Notes under the pieces: model-generated
Database searches by the model: none
Seen by the model: only the letters and a program-made list of their open reading frames with translations
Told to the model about the DNA's origin: nothing
DNA from: Amycolatopsis sp. NBRC 101858
GTDB taxonomy: Bacteria > Actinomycetota > Actinomycetes > Mycobacteriales > Pseudonocardiaceae
Reading direction: 5' to 3'
Length of the DNA: 64,000 bases
Assembly: GCF_030269325.1 (NCBI RefSeq)
Contig: NZ_BSTD01000007.1
Location: 744,001 to 808,000 of the forward strand
Program-made: the position numbers and the translations under genes
Part shown: positions 42,057 through 50,701 of the stretch, one piece after another
How positions within the stretch are numbered: position 1 is the first letter of the stretch
Layout of the letters: each line of letters starts with the position of its first letter

Positions 42057-43037
42057 ATGCGCGTGGTGGACTCCCACTTCCACTGGTTCCCCCGGTCCCA
42101 CTTCGAAACGATGGCGGCGCGCGACGGCTACCCCCGTACCGAGCGCGTCGGCGACGGCTACCGGTACCGCTACCACGACGGCCGCGGGGTCATCCCGCTC
42201 CCGGCGATCTGGTTCGACCTCGACCTCGGGCTCGAAACCGCGCGCGCCGCGACCGGCCCGGACACCGTCGTCGTGTGCACCACCGGGGTGCTGGCCGGGA
42301 TGCTCGACCAGCTGCCCGCGGCCGAAGCGCTCGACGAGGCCCACGCGTACAACGAAGAGATCGCGAAGGCGCAGCGCACCCACGCGGGCCGGTTCTTCGG
42401 CACCGCCGCGGTTCCGTTGCAGGACACCGCGACCGCGCTGGCCGTGCTCGACCACGCGGTGCGCTCGCTGGACCTGCGCGGCGTGAACCTGCCGTCGATG
42501 ATCGGTGCCGAAACCGTCGACCAGGAGCGGCTGGAACCTTTCTTTGCCCGTGTCGCCGAACTGGGGGTGCCGTTGGTCATCCACCCGACGGACCTGGCGT
42601 TCAACGACGTGCTCACCGGCTACGCCGACGGCCTGCAACGCTCGCTGGGCCGTCTGCTCGACTCCAGCGTCACCGTCCTGCGGCTCATCTTCAGCGGCGT
42701 CCTGGAGCGGCACCCTTCGTTGCGCGTGGTCCAGACGCACGCCGGTGGCCTGCTGCCCTACCAGGCGGGGCGCATCGACAAGAACGCCCGTGTCGAGGGG
42801 TTGCCGGCACTGCCGTCGCACTACCTCCGGCGGATCTTCGTCGACACCGTGGCACCCCAGGCCCTGACCATCCGCACCGCACTGGAGTACTACGGCGCGG
42901 ACAACATCCTGTACGGCACCGACCACCCGTGCTGGAGCCCCCGCGCGGCGGTCGCGGTCCTCGACGAGGCGGACCTCGACGACGAGGTGCGGGCGAAGAT
43001 CTACACCAACGCGGCCTCGGTGTTCCGCCTCGGCTGA
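42057..43037 (+). CDS. Amidohydrolase family 2 (ACMSD-like) metal-dependent hydrolase/decarboxylase
   Basis: 326 residues from ATG 42057 (GAGGAGG at 42044-42050). The TIM-barrel metal ligands are DSHFHW (His-x-His at residues 6-8), VIHPTD, QTHAGG and GTDHPCW with the final Asp. This ligand set and PLPAIWFDLD/AEALDEAHAYNEEIAKA are typical of the 2-amino-3-carboxymuconate-semialdehyde decarboxylase group, which includes decarboxylases of aromatic and unsaturated acids and some hydrolases. It is the last gene of the island before the insertion-sequence region. Confidence 0.9.
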   Translation: MRVVDSHFHWFPRSHFETMAARDGYPRTERVGDGYRYRYHDGRGVIPLPAIWFDLDLGLETARAATGPDTVVVCTTGVLAGMLDQLPAAEALDEAHAYNEEIAKAQRTHAGRFFGTAAVPLQDTATALAVLDHAVRSLDLRGVNLPSMIGAETVDQERLEPFFARVAELGVPLVIHPTDLAFNDVLTGYADGLQRSLGRLLDSSVTVLRLIFSGVLERHPSLRVVQTHAGGLLPYQAGRIDKNARVEGLPALPSHYLRRIFVDTVAPQALTIRTALEYYGADNILYGTDHPCWSPRAAVAVLDEADLDDEVRAKIYTNAASVFRLG

Positions 43038-43095
43038 GGCTGTCCCTGCAACAGTCGGTAGCGAGTAGTGCCCCGAACGACTACGAATCCCTTTC

Positions 43096-43116
43096 TGCCT
43101 GGCGCGTCTCCCTTTC
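43096..43116. repeat. Left copy of 21-bp flanking direct repeat
   Basis: tgcctggcgcgtctcccttt plus c, directly before the left terminal inverted repeat of the orphan IS end. Matches 46015-46035 at 19 of 21 positions. Together with the right copy it looks like an aged target-site duplication of the long, variable type known for IS1634. Confidence 0.65.
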
Positions 43117-43221
43117 CTGACTTGGCTCAAGATCGCTGATCTTGGGTAGGGTGCTGGCTGTTGAGCTGCGGTTTCGTCGTGTGAACGGCGAAAATCTGCG
43201 CACTAAGCGGCCGGTTCCAGG
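43116..43221 (+). mobile_element. Orphan left end of the IS1634-type element
   Basis: The first ~105 bp of the IS present at 44358: inverted repeat cctgacttggctcaa, then gatcgctgatcttgggtagg and the shared leader down to ccggttccagg. Identity with the complete copy is nearly full, with a few substitutions (gcgcactaagcgg against gcacactgagcgg). It ends abruptly at 43221, where epoxide hydrolase coding sequence begins. No transposase remains in it. Confidence 0.85.
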
Positions 43222-43985
43222 GGTCTGCCCATCGCTTCCCGGTTACGGCTTCAGCGACAAGCCGGCCGCGCCGGGGTGGGGGATCGAGCGGATATCCGAC
43301 GCGTGGTGCGAGCTGATGGCCCGGCTCGGCTACCGGCGGTTCGGCGCCCAGGGCAGCGACTGGGGCACCAGCATCGCCACGAGCATCGGTCAACGGCAAC
43401 CCCGATCGGGTCGCCGGCATCCATCTCATGCCGCCGCTCGCACCGCCCGATCCGGCCACGTTGGACGACCTCACCGGTGCCGAGCGGGCGGCGCTCGCGA
43501 CACTGCGGGAGGCGGACGAATGGGGCTCCGGATACTCGGCGCAGCAGTCGACCCGGTCGCAGACGGTCGGCTACGGGCTGGTCGACTCGCCGGCCGCCCT
43601 CTGCGCCTGGATCGTCGAGAAGTTCTGGTCGTGGACCGACTCCGGTGGCGACCTGCATCGGGTTGTTACCCGGGATGAGCTGCTCGACAACCTGATGCTC
43701 TACTGGCTGCCCGGCACCGGTGCCTCATCCGCCCGGCTGTACTGGGAAAGCCTCCGGCAGGTCAACGAATGGATCTCCGGGTCGGCCGGCGCGCCGGTGA
43801 CCGTACCCACCGGCTGTTCGGTCTTCCCCAAGGAGCTGCAGCGCCCGTCTCGGCGGTGGGCGGAGCGCCGGTTCCCGAACATCCGGTACTGGAACGAGCC
43901 CGGCAAGGGCGGCCACTTCGCGGCGTTCGAGCAGCCGGCGTTGTTCGTCGACGAGGTCCGGTCATTCTTCCGGCTGGTCCGCTGA
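43222..43985 (+). pseudogene. Epoxide hydrolase (EphA-like) fragment, 5'-truncated and frameshifted
   Basis: Translation gives SLPGYGFSDKPAAPGWGIER and FGAQGSDWGTSIATS, the central part of alpha/beta-hydrolase epoxide hydrolases with the nucleophile Asp in GSDWG. The N-terminal ~130 residues are missing: the gene starts at the edge of the orphan IS end. A frame change near 43384-43392 then leads to NGNPDRVAGIHLMPPLAPP and on to the natural C-terminus with catalytic His in GKGGHFAAFEQP. Two lesions make it non-functional. Confidence 0.88.
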
Positions 43986-43988
43986 TGG

Positions 43989-44345
43989 TCACCCGTACTC
44001 GGTAAGCGGCTGGCTAAAGATCAACAAGTGCCCATCGGGTGTCCGTACGTTGAAGTCGCGCATCCCGTAGGGCCGGTCAGCCGGTGGCTCGACGATGTCG
44101 GCGCCGCGGGCGCGCAGCTCGTCGTGGCAGGAATCGACGTCGTCGACGATAACCGTCACCCTGGCCGGGCCGACGCTGCTTTCGGCGTACAGGTGGAACT
44201 CGGCGGTGTCGCGGATCACGGCCGCGTAGCTGGGTGGGGTCTCCCAGGTGAATATGGTGTCGAATCCGAGCGCGTCCGTGAAGTACGACCGCGCTGCCTG
44301 CACATCTCGGCACGGCAGCACGGGAACCGCCACCCGCATGACCAT
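43989..44345 (-). CDS. VOC-family (glyoxalase/bleomycin-resistance-like) protein
   Basis: 118 residues from ATG 44345 with AGGTGA upstream. One vicinal-oxygen-chelate domain made of two beta-alpha-beta3 units: VPVLPCRDVQAARSYFTDAL, FHLYAESSVGPARVTVIVDD, RDFNVRTPDGHLLIFSQP. It may bind a drug or act on a small electrophile; dimerisation is needed for a full site. It lies convergent with the epoxide hydrolase remnant and directly beside the left end of the complete IS, so its promoter has probably been changed by the insertion. Confidence 0.85.
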   Translation of the reverse strand: MVMRVAVPVLPCRDVQAARSYFTDALGFDTIFTWETPPSYAAVIRDTAEFHLYAESSVGPARVTVIVDDVDSCHDELRARGADIVEPPADRPYGMRDFNVRTPDGHLLIFSQPLTEYG

Positions 44346-44357
44346 TTCGTCACCTTA

Positions 44358-46014
44358 CCTGACTTTGGCTCAAGATCGCTGATCTTGGGTAGGGTGCTGG
44401 CTGTTGAGCTGCGGTTTCGTCGTGTGAACGGCGAAAATCTGCACACTGAGCGGCCGGTTCCAGGCTGTCTCTCGTGGCGTATGTGCGCACGGTGAAGACG
44501 GCGTCGGGGGCCAGGGCGGTGCAGATCGTGCACTCCTCGCGTCGCGGGTCGCGGGACATCGAGCACATCGGCTCGGCGCATGACGATGCGGCGTTGGAGG
44601 CGCTCAAGGCGGTGGCGAGGCAGGGTCTGGCTGTGGGGCAGCCCGAGCTCGACTTTGGCCCGGACTGCGCGGCGTTGCAGGCCGGCAGTGGTGCTGGTGG
44701 TGGGCCGCTTGCGATCACGTCGTCGCGGATGGGGTACCTGTGGGACGCGCTCGGCCACGCCTACCAGCTGTTGGGGTTCGAGGAGGCCGCTGGTGGTGAC
44801 GAGGTGTTCCGATTACTGGTGCCGGCACGGATCGTCGAGCCGACCAGCAAGCTGGACAGTCTGCGGGTGGTCGAGGAGGCAGGTTTCGACCCGCCGGCGT
44901 ACGCGACCCTCAAGCGGCGTCTGCCCGCGTTCGCGAAAGAGTCCTGGCGGCAGAAGTTGGCCGCGGCGTGCGCCCGCACCGCTGATCTGGGGCCGGCGTC
45001 ACTGGTTCTCTACGATGTGTCCACCTTGTACTTCGAGACCGATGCCGGGGACGGGTTCCGTGAGCCCGGGTTCTCCGAAGAACGCCGCCTGGCGCCGCAG
45101 ATCACGATCGGGCTGCTCACCGACGCAAGCGGGTTTCCGTTGATGGTTAACACGTTCGAGGGCAACCGGGGCGAGACCACTACGATGCTGCCGACCATCC
45201 GTGCGTTCATGGATGCCCACCAGCTGGCTGATGTCACGGTCGTGGCCGACGCTGGCACGATCTCTGCGGCCAACCAGCAGGCCATCGAGGCCGCGGGGTT
45301 GTCGTTCATCCTCGGCGCGCGGATACCCGACGTGCCGTACGTGGTCCAGGCGTGGCGCCACGAGCACCCGGATGAGCAGATCCCCGACGGGCACATCTTC
45401 ACCCAGCCCTGGCCTGCCGGCCCCAAGGACCAGCGCCGCGACCAGATCATCTACTACCAGTACCGGGCGGACCGGGCTCGGCGCACCCTGCACGGCATCG
45501 ACGAACAGGTCTCCCAAGGCCGAGCAGGCCGTCGCCGGCAAGACCGCGGTCAAACGCAACCGGTTCATCCAGCTCACCGGCGCCACCAAGAGTGTCAACC
45601 GGACCCTGGAAGCCAAGGCACGCGCCCTTGCCGGCCTCAAAGGCTACGTCACCAACCTCCCGGACGTCACCGCCGAGTTCGTGATCGACGCCTACCACCG
45701 ACTGTTCCACATCGAGAAGTCGTTCCGAATGTCCAAACACGACCTACGTGCGCGGCCGATCTACCACCACAAGCGCGAGCCGATCGACGCGCACCTGACG
45801 GTCGTGTTCGCCGCCCTGGCCGTCAGCAGGTGGATCGAGCAGACCACCGGCTGGTCGATCAAGAAGTTCGTGCGCACCACCCGCCGCTACCGCACCATCA
45901 ACATCCAGGCCGGCGAGCACACCCTCACCGCCGTCGACCCGCTACCCGACGACCTCCGCGATGCCCTCACCCGCATCCACGACCGCGGTGCGCACTAATT
46001 TGAGCCAAGTCAGG
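44358..46014 (+). mobile_element. Complete IS1634-family insertion sequence
   Basis: Bounded by imperfect inverted repeats: cctgactttggctcaa at 44358-44373 and ttgagccaagtcagg at 46000-46014. About 1.66 kb with one transposase gene. The left flank (cacctta) does not match the right flank, while the right flank matches the flank of the orphan left end at 43096-43116. So this copy shares its target duplication with the orphan end and not with its own left side. Confidence 0.9.
44474..45998 (+). pseudogene. IS1634-family transposase, frameshifted
   Basis: GTG 44474 starts a DDE transposase of the IS4-like superfamily: AYVRTVKTASGARAVQIVHS, then LVLYDVSTLYFETD (first Asp), VVADAGTISAAN (second Asp) and, in another frame, DAYHRLFHIEKSFRMSKHDL (the Y-x2-R-x3-E-x6-K motif with catalytic Glu). 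One base too many near 45515 (ctccc followed by aaggccgagcag) moves the reading frame after residue ~346. The +1 frame then continues to the proper stop at 45998. Either a recent inactivating mutation or, less likely, a frameshift used for expression. Confidence 0.88.
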
Positions 46015-46035
46015 TCCCTGGCGCGCCTCCCTTTC
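46015..46035. repeat. Right copy of 21-bp flanking direct repeat
   Basis: tccctggcgcgcctcccttt plus c, directly after the right inverted repeat. Two mismatches to 43096-43116. No feature is visible in the following ~145 bp up to the DUF574 gene, apart from its Shine-Dalgarno. Confidence 0.65.
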
Positions 46036-46179
46036 GACACTCACTGACAGTAGAAGTCGATCGACGGTGAACCATGCTTTCGTGTCGCAGCCGAAGTGGT
46101 CACAGCTGTTACCGAAGTTGTTAGGCTGCCAGCCGATGCGGGCTTCTTCTGTTTCCCCACCAGGTGCCGGAGGCGCGGC

Positions 46180-47007
46180 ATGACACTCGCAATACCCCCT
46201 GGCCTGTTCACCGCCCGAACGTGGCGGCTCCCGGTCGCGTCACCGGCGCGGATTCACGACGCCGCGCTCGGCGGCACCGACAACTACGTCCTCGACCGCG
46301 AGGCGCTGGCAGCGCTGGAAGACGCGGCACCCGGGTTCACCGAACTGCTGCGCGCGACCCGCGCCTGGCACGTCCGGGTCGTGCGGCACCTCGCCGGCCG
46401 GGGCATCGACCAGTTCCTCGACCTCGCCGCCGGCCTGCCGCGCGCCCGTGAGAACACCCACCAGGTCGCACAGCGGTACAACCGCGACGCAAAAGTCGTC
46501 TACACCAACACCAACCCGCTGCTGCTCAGCTACGCCCGCGCCCTGCTGGACGACAACGACGCCACCCACATCGTGCACGGCGACCACCTCGATCCGCACC
46601 GGCTGCTCGACAGCGAGCAGCTGTGCTCGGCCCTGGACCTCCGCCGCCCGGTCGCGGTGCTGATGACCCGCGGTGTCCACCACGAACTCGACGACCACCG
46701 CCTGAGCGCCGCACTCGCCGGATACCGTGCCCTGCTGGCCCCCGGATCGGTGCTCGCGCTCAGCAGCTGGGCCGAACCGGCCGCCGACCGCGGCCTGCCA
46801 CGGATCATCGAGCAGATCTGGCACACCCACGCCGGCCAGCGCGTGCGTTGTCGCCCCGTCCCCGAGCTGCAGCGGCTGTTCGACGGCTACGACCTCCTCG
46901 ACCCCGGCTTGACACCCGTGCAGGACTGGTGGCCCGACGGACCCCGCCTGCACCCGGCGGAGATGGCCATGCGGCTCGGCTATGGCGGAGTCGGCATCAC
47001 TGCGTGA
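46180..47007 (+). CDS. DUF574-family SAM-dependent methyltransferase-like protein, divergent
   Basis: 275 residues from ATG 46180 with GGAGG at 46169-46173. The family pattern is clear: PARIHDAALGGTDNYVLDREA at the N-terminus, RHLAGRGIDQFLDLAAGLP, ARALLDD, and LALSSWAEP. Usual family versions read FLDIGTGLP and VYVDNDP at the SAM-binding loop and ribose-binding acid; here they are FLDLAAGLP and VYTNTNP, so the Gly-Thr and both Asp are lost. It may bind SAM poorly or have another ligand. DUF574 genes are abundant in actinomycetes and are of unknown role. Confidence 0.82.
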   Translation: MTLAIPPGLFTARTWRLPVASPARIHDAALGGTDNYVLDREALAALEDAAPGFTELLRATRAWHVRVVRHLAGRGIDQFLDLAAGLPRARENTHQVAQRYNRDAKVVYTNTNPLLLSYARALLDDNDATHIVHGDHLDPHRLLDSEQLCSALDLRRPVAVLMTRGVHHELDDHRLSAALAGYRALLAPGSVLALSSWAEPAADRGLPRIIEQIWHTHAGQRVRCRPVPELQRLFDGYDLLDPGLTPVQDWWPDGPRLHPAEMAMRLGYGGVGITA

Positions 47008-47281
47008 GCACGCAACCGGGTGACGGTGCGGCAGTTCGGTGGTGGTCGGGTGAACCGGCCGGGGAGCTGGTCCAGGCCGCGGCCAGGGTGATCCTGGCGC
47101 AGCCCTGCGAAGTCCGGGCCAGCACCAGGTTGCGGTTGCGCACCCCTTTGATGTGGAGCGAGTCCCAGGTGGCGCCCGCCTTCATCGCCTGGACGAACTT
47201 CTCGGTGTCGAGCGTCGCGATGCCGTTGTCCGCCGGCGCTTCGGCGTCGCAGGAAAGTCTGCCGGTTGGTTTGTTCGTCAC
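46997..47281 (-). pseudogene. Degenerate ORF, possible secreted-protein remnant
   Basis: The ~435 bp between the DUF574 gene and the small secreted peptide hold one minus frame open to 47329 without a good start. Its readable part (GTG 47281) is TNKPTGRLSCDAEAPADNG then DTEKFVQAMKAGATWDSLHI, protein-like and preceded by an Ala/Pro stretch like the end of a signal peptide (VAGPATISPAA). Its 3' end overlaps the DUF574 stop. I do not recognise a family. It could be a decayed gene or chance. Confidence 0.25.
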
Positions 47282-47390
47282 AGCCGCCGGGGAAATCGTG
47301 GCCGGCCCGGCGACACGGCCACGGGTGATTCACCGGCCGTTCGGTTCCCGGCCACCCGCCGGTCATCGGACTTCGCCGACAAAATGGGAA

Positions 47391-47428
47391 GCAGCCGCGG
47401 CCGGAAACCAATTCCGGTCGCGGCCGCA
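47391..47428 (-). terminator. Hairpin downstream of the small secreted peptide
   Basis: gccgcggccggaa (47394-47406) against ttccggtcgcggc (47412-47424), 13-bp arms with one mismatch, extendable by further G-C pairs, loop of 5. It lies about 20 bases after the stop at 47443 on the minus strand. Confidence 0.65.
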
Positions 47429-47442
47429 AGATCCGATACCCT

Positions 47443-47628
47443 TCAGTTGTAGCCCATTTCGTCGGGCGACAGGCCGTTGTAGCCCATTTCGTCGGGGCTG
47501 ACGACGAAAGTGGCCGGGACCAAGCTCTCCGCACCGGCGGCAGTCGCCGCAGAAGTGCCGAGAACGCCCATGGCGATGATGTTCAACGCGACGGCGGCGC
47601 CGAGGGCGACCGCTCGGTGAACCCGCAT
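47443..47628 (-). CDS. Small secreted protein ending in a duplicated octapeptide SPDEMGYN
   Basis: 61 residues from ATG 47628 (GGAGG upstream; ATG 47631 is also possible). A signal peptide (HRAVALGAAVALNIIAMGVL, with cleavage likely after ATAAG or nearby) leaves a mature peptide of about 25-30 residues: AESLVPATFVV followed by SPDEMGYN-GL-SPDEMGYN and stop. At DNA level the duplication is a perfect 21-bp repeat (47446-47466 and 47476-47496), 30 bp apart. It has its own terminator and is divergent from a 938-residue LAL regulator. No family recognised. A signalling or precursor peptide is one possibility. Confidence 0.6.
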   Translation of the reverse strand: MRVHRAVALGAAVALNIIAMGVLGTSAATAAGAESLVPATFVVSPDEMGYNGLSPDEMGYN

Positions 47629-47681
47629 CATTCCTCCGGTGGTCAATCGCACGAGACTGACTTTGGGGCTTGTCGGACCAT

Positions 47682-47694
47682 CGCAGAATCTGCG
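47682..47694. promoter_or_regulatory. 13-bp palindrome in the divergent intergenic region
   Basis: cgcaga-a-tctgcg, perfect 6-bp arms with one central base, about 54 bases upstream of the small secreted peptide and ~190 bases from the LAL start. Candidate operator in the 253-bp space 47629-47881. Confidence 0.4.
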
Positions 47695-47845
47695 GAACCG
47701 GCGGCCAATCGACGGTTAATGAGCACCCAACACCAAGCGGACAATCGGACACGGGTCACATTTTCGAACGTCGGCCGAATACAGCATTGCCCGGATGAGA
47801 AGAAAAGGTTGACGACCAGCGAGGCCAACAACCGCAGTACACCTC

Positions 47846-47874
47846 TTGTTCAACCATCGTTTCCCCACTATTAT
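47846..47874 (+). promoter_or_regulatory. Promoter of LAL regulator, probably leaderless mRNA
   Basis: -35 TTGTTC at 47846-47851, a 17-base spacer, -10 TATTAT at 47869-47874. A start point about 7 bases later falls at 47881-47882, exactly on GTG 47882. No Shine-Dalgarno precedes either GTG. Confidence 0.6.
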
Positions 47875-47881
47875 TGTGCGT

Positions 47882-50698
47882 GTGCGACCGCTCACGGACA
47901 GTGCTGAGGTCTTGATCGGCCGGGACGGCGAGCTGTCCCGGCTGGCGGGCTGGGTGCACGACGTGGCCGCCGGTCGCGGATGCGCCGTGCTGGTGGACGG
48001 CGAACCGGGCATCGGCAAGTCCGCGCTGATCCGGGCCGCCTGCGCCGTCGCGGCGGACGCGCGGTGCCAGGTGTTCCGGGGCGCCTGTGACGAGCTGGGC
48101 CAGGCCCTCCCCCTGCTTCCCCTGCTCGACGCTCTGCGGATCACCGCCACCGCGGCCGATCCCCGGCGTCGCGCGGTCGCCGGGCTGTTGCGGGGCGAGG
48201 GCGCCGTGGGCCAGGGCGCCGACCTCGCCGCAGCTGCGGGAGAACAACTGCTGAGCCTGGTCGAAGAGCTTTGCCAGGCCGGACCGGTCGTGCTGGTCGT
48301 CGACGAGCTGCAGTGGGCGGACCGGCCGACGGTCGCCGTGTGGAGCAGGCTCGCCCGTGCGGTCCGGCAGCTGCCATTGCTCCTGATCGGCGTGCAGCGG
48401 CCGGTGCCGCGCCGCGACGACCTGCGCGCGCTGCGCCGGGTCGTCGGGCCGGCCGAGCGGCTGCGGCTGAGCCGGCTCACCGAGCCGGCGGTGCTCGAGC
48501 TGGTGGCGAAGCTGGCGGGCGGCAAGCCGGGTGCGCGGCTGGAGTCGCTGGCCGACGGAGCCGCCGGGAACCCGTTGTACCTGACCGAACTGCTCGACGC
48601 GCTGACCAGGAGTGCGTGCCTCACCGTCGACGACGCGGGCATCGCGGAGCTGACCGGCGGGCCCGCACCGGACTCGCTGCCGGAAGCGATCGCGGACCGG
48701 CTGGGCTTCCTCTCCGAACCGGCACGCACCACGCTGCGCGCGGCGGCCCTGCTCGGGGTCGCCTTCTCGGTCACCGACCTCGCGATCGTGGCGGGCTCCG
48801 AGCTGGCCGTCCTCCTGCCCGACCTCGACGAGGCGCGCGCCGCCGGAGTACTGGTGGCGGCCGGTGACGACCTGGCGTTCCGGCACCCGCTGATCCGGGG
48901 AGCGCTGTACGACGAGCTGCCGCCGGCGGTGCGGGTGGCCTGGCACGGCTCCGCCGCACGGGCGCTGGCCGACGCCGGCGCGCCGGTCGAGCGGGTGGCC
49001 CGGCAGCTGCTGCCCGCGGTGTCCACGGCGGACAGCGCGGAGCCGGTACCGGGCTGGGTGGTGCGGTGGCTGCTCGACGCGGCCACACCGCTGATCGGCC
49101 AGGCACCCGCGGTCGCGGTCGCGCTCCTGCGCCGCGCGGTCCGGGACGCGGCACCCGCCGACGCCGGGACCGCCGTGCTGTCCGGCCGGCTGGCCGACGC
49201 GCTCTACCGCGTGGGCGACATCGCCGAGGCCGAGCGGGTCGCCTGCCGCGCACTGGACCGGATCGGCGACGCCGGACTGTTCGTCGAACTGCACACGACG
49301 CTGACGCAGTGCCGCGGCATGACCGGGCGGTCGGCCGAATCCCTCGCCGCGCTCGCCGAGGCCGCGACCCGGCCGGGCCTGCCCGCCCGGCACCGGGCCC
49401 GGCTGCTGGTCCTCACCGCCCGGACGCACCGCGACCTCGGCGAGGTCGACACCGCGAGCCGGGTCGCCACCGCCGCGCTGGCGGAAGCGGACGGCGATCG
49501 CTGGGCGATGGGCTGGGCGCTGCACGTCCTGAGCCTGGTCGCGATGATGCGGGGCGCGTGGACCGCGGCGCTGCCGCTGTTCGAGCGCGCGATGGCGGCG
49601 GCCGACGGCGATCCGGCGTTGAGCGACCTGGGCCTGCTGCTGCGCTTCAACCAGGCGGTCACGCTCGGCGCGCTCGACCGCTACCCGGAGGCGCTCGCCG
49701 CCGCCGGGCAGGCCCGCGAGCTGGCCGAGCGCAGCGGCAGCGTCGTGCGCCAGACCCAGGCCCAGAGCGCCCTCGGCCAGCTGCTGCTGGGCAGTGGCCG
49801 CTGGGACGACGCGCTGGCCGAAGTGGACGTCGTCCCGGACGACCTCAAGGACCCCAGCGTGGCGTGCTGCGACCACGGCGTCGCCGCGATCATCCAGTTC
49901 CACCGCGGCGAGACCGCCGCGGCCCGGCGGCACCTGGACATCGCGGCGCCGTACGCGGAGCACATCGGTGGCCGCCTGGTGGAGTCGCTGGCGCGGGCGC
50001 GCAGCCTCGCCTTCGAGCAGGCCGGCGACCTCGGCCGGGCACTCGCGGCGCTGACCGCCGGGCTGACCGGCGAGGACGAGGGCGAAGACCTGCTCGGCGA
50101 CGCCGCCCGGCTGGCCGTGACGATCGGCGACCCGGACGCCGCGGCCCGGATCGAGGCCCGGGTCCGCGCGATCGTCGTCGACTCCGACGTCCCGCACCGC
50201 GGTGCGCTGGCCCGGTACTGCCGTGGCCTGGTCGAGCGGGACGCGGAGACCCTGCTGCACGCTGCCGACGGCTACCGCGACGCCGGCCGCCCGCTGCCCC
50301 GGGCCAAGGCCCTCGAGGCCGCGGCGGCCGCCTTCGCCGAAGGCGGCGACCGGAGCTCTGCGCGCGCCGCGTTCCTCCGCGCGCTCGACCTCTACCTCGA
50401 GCTCGGCGCCCAGTGGGACGTGGCGAGGGTGCGGGCGCGGTTCCGGGCCTTCGGCATCCGGCGCGGTCCGACGGACAAGCACCGCCGGGCGGCCTACGGC
50501 TGGGACAGCCTGACCCCGACCGAGGGCAAGATCGCCGGCCTCGTGGTCGAGGGCCTGACGAACCCGCAGATCGCGGCCCGGCTGTTCCTGTCGCCGCGCA
50601 CGGTCGCGACGCACGTTTCGCACGTCCTGGCCAAGCTCGGCGTGCACTCCCGCATCGACATCGCCCGCGAAGCCGCCCGCCACCCGGCCTCCGGCTGA
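47882..50698 (+). CDS. LAL-type LuxR-family ATP-binding regulator
   Basis: 938 residues from GTG 47882, chosen for the promoter position; GTG 47876 and ATG 47846 are in frame but the latter overlaps the -35. The N-terminal STAND ATPase has Walker A DGEPGIGKSAL and Walker B VVLVVDELQWAD. A long helical TPR-like middle (residues ~380-830) with many Ala/Leu repeats follows. The C-terminal LuxR helix-turn-helix is LTPTEGKIAGLVVEGLTNPQ then IAARLFLSPRTVATHV. LAL regulators commonly govern secondary metabolism or sugar use. Its stop is three bases from the convergent DUF6328-like gene. Confidence 0.9.
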   Translation: MRPLTDSAEVLIGRDGELSRLAGWVHDVAAGRGCAVLVDGEPGIGKSALIRAACAVAADARCQVFRGACDELGQALPLLPLLDALRITATAADPRRRAVAGLLRGEGAVGQGADLAAAAGEQLLSLVEELCQAGPVVLVVDELQWADRPTVAVWSRLARAVRQLPLLLIGVQRPVPRRDDLRALRRVVGPAERLRLSRLTEPAVLELVAKLAGGKPGARLESLADGAAGNPLYLTELLDALTRSACLTVDDAGIAELTGGPAPDSLPEAIADRLGFLSEPARTTLRAAALLGVAFSVTDLAIVAGSELAVLLPDLDEARAAGVLVAAGDDLAFRHPLIRGALYDELPPAVRVAWHGSAARALADAGAPVERVARQLLPAVSTADSAEPVPGWVVRWLLDAATPLIGQAPAVAVALLRRAVRDAAPADAGTAVLSGRLADALYRVGDIAEAERVACRALDRIGDAGLFVELHTTLTQCRGMTGRSAESLAALAEAATRPGLPARHRARLLVLTARTHRDLGEVDTASRVATAALAEADGDRWAMGWALHVLSLVAMMRGAWTAALPLFERAMAAADGDPALSDLGLLLRFNQAVTLGALDRYPEALAAAGQARELAERSGSVVRQTQAQSALGQLLLGSGRWDDALAEVDVVPDDLKDPSVACCDHGVAAIIQFHRGETAAARRHLDIAAPYAEHIGGRLVESLARARSLAFEQAGDLGRALAALTAGLTGEDEGEDLLGDAARLAVTIGDPDAAARIEARVRAIVVDSDVPHRGALARYCRGLVERDAETLLHAADGYRDAGRPLPRAKALEAAAAAFAEGGDRSSARAAFLRALDLYLELGAQWDVARVRARFRAFGIRRGPTDKHRRAAYGWDSLTPTEGKIAGLVVEGLTNPQIAARLFLSPRTVATHVSHVLAKLGVHSRIDIAREAARHPASG

Positions 50699-50701
50699 AC
50701 C

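Noticed and set aside
43116..46014. Classical composite transposon with two full IS copies
   Set aside because: Only the first ~105 bp of the left copy exist and both ends are in the same orientation; there is no second transposase.
47756..50683. 975-codon minus-strand open frame
   Set aside because: Complement of the LAL regulator gene; the plus frame has Walker and LuxR motifs, this one has none.
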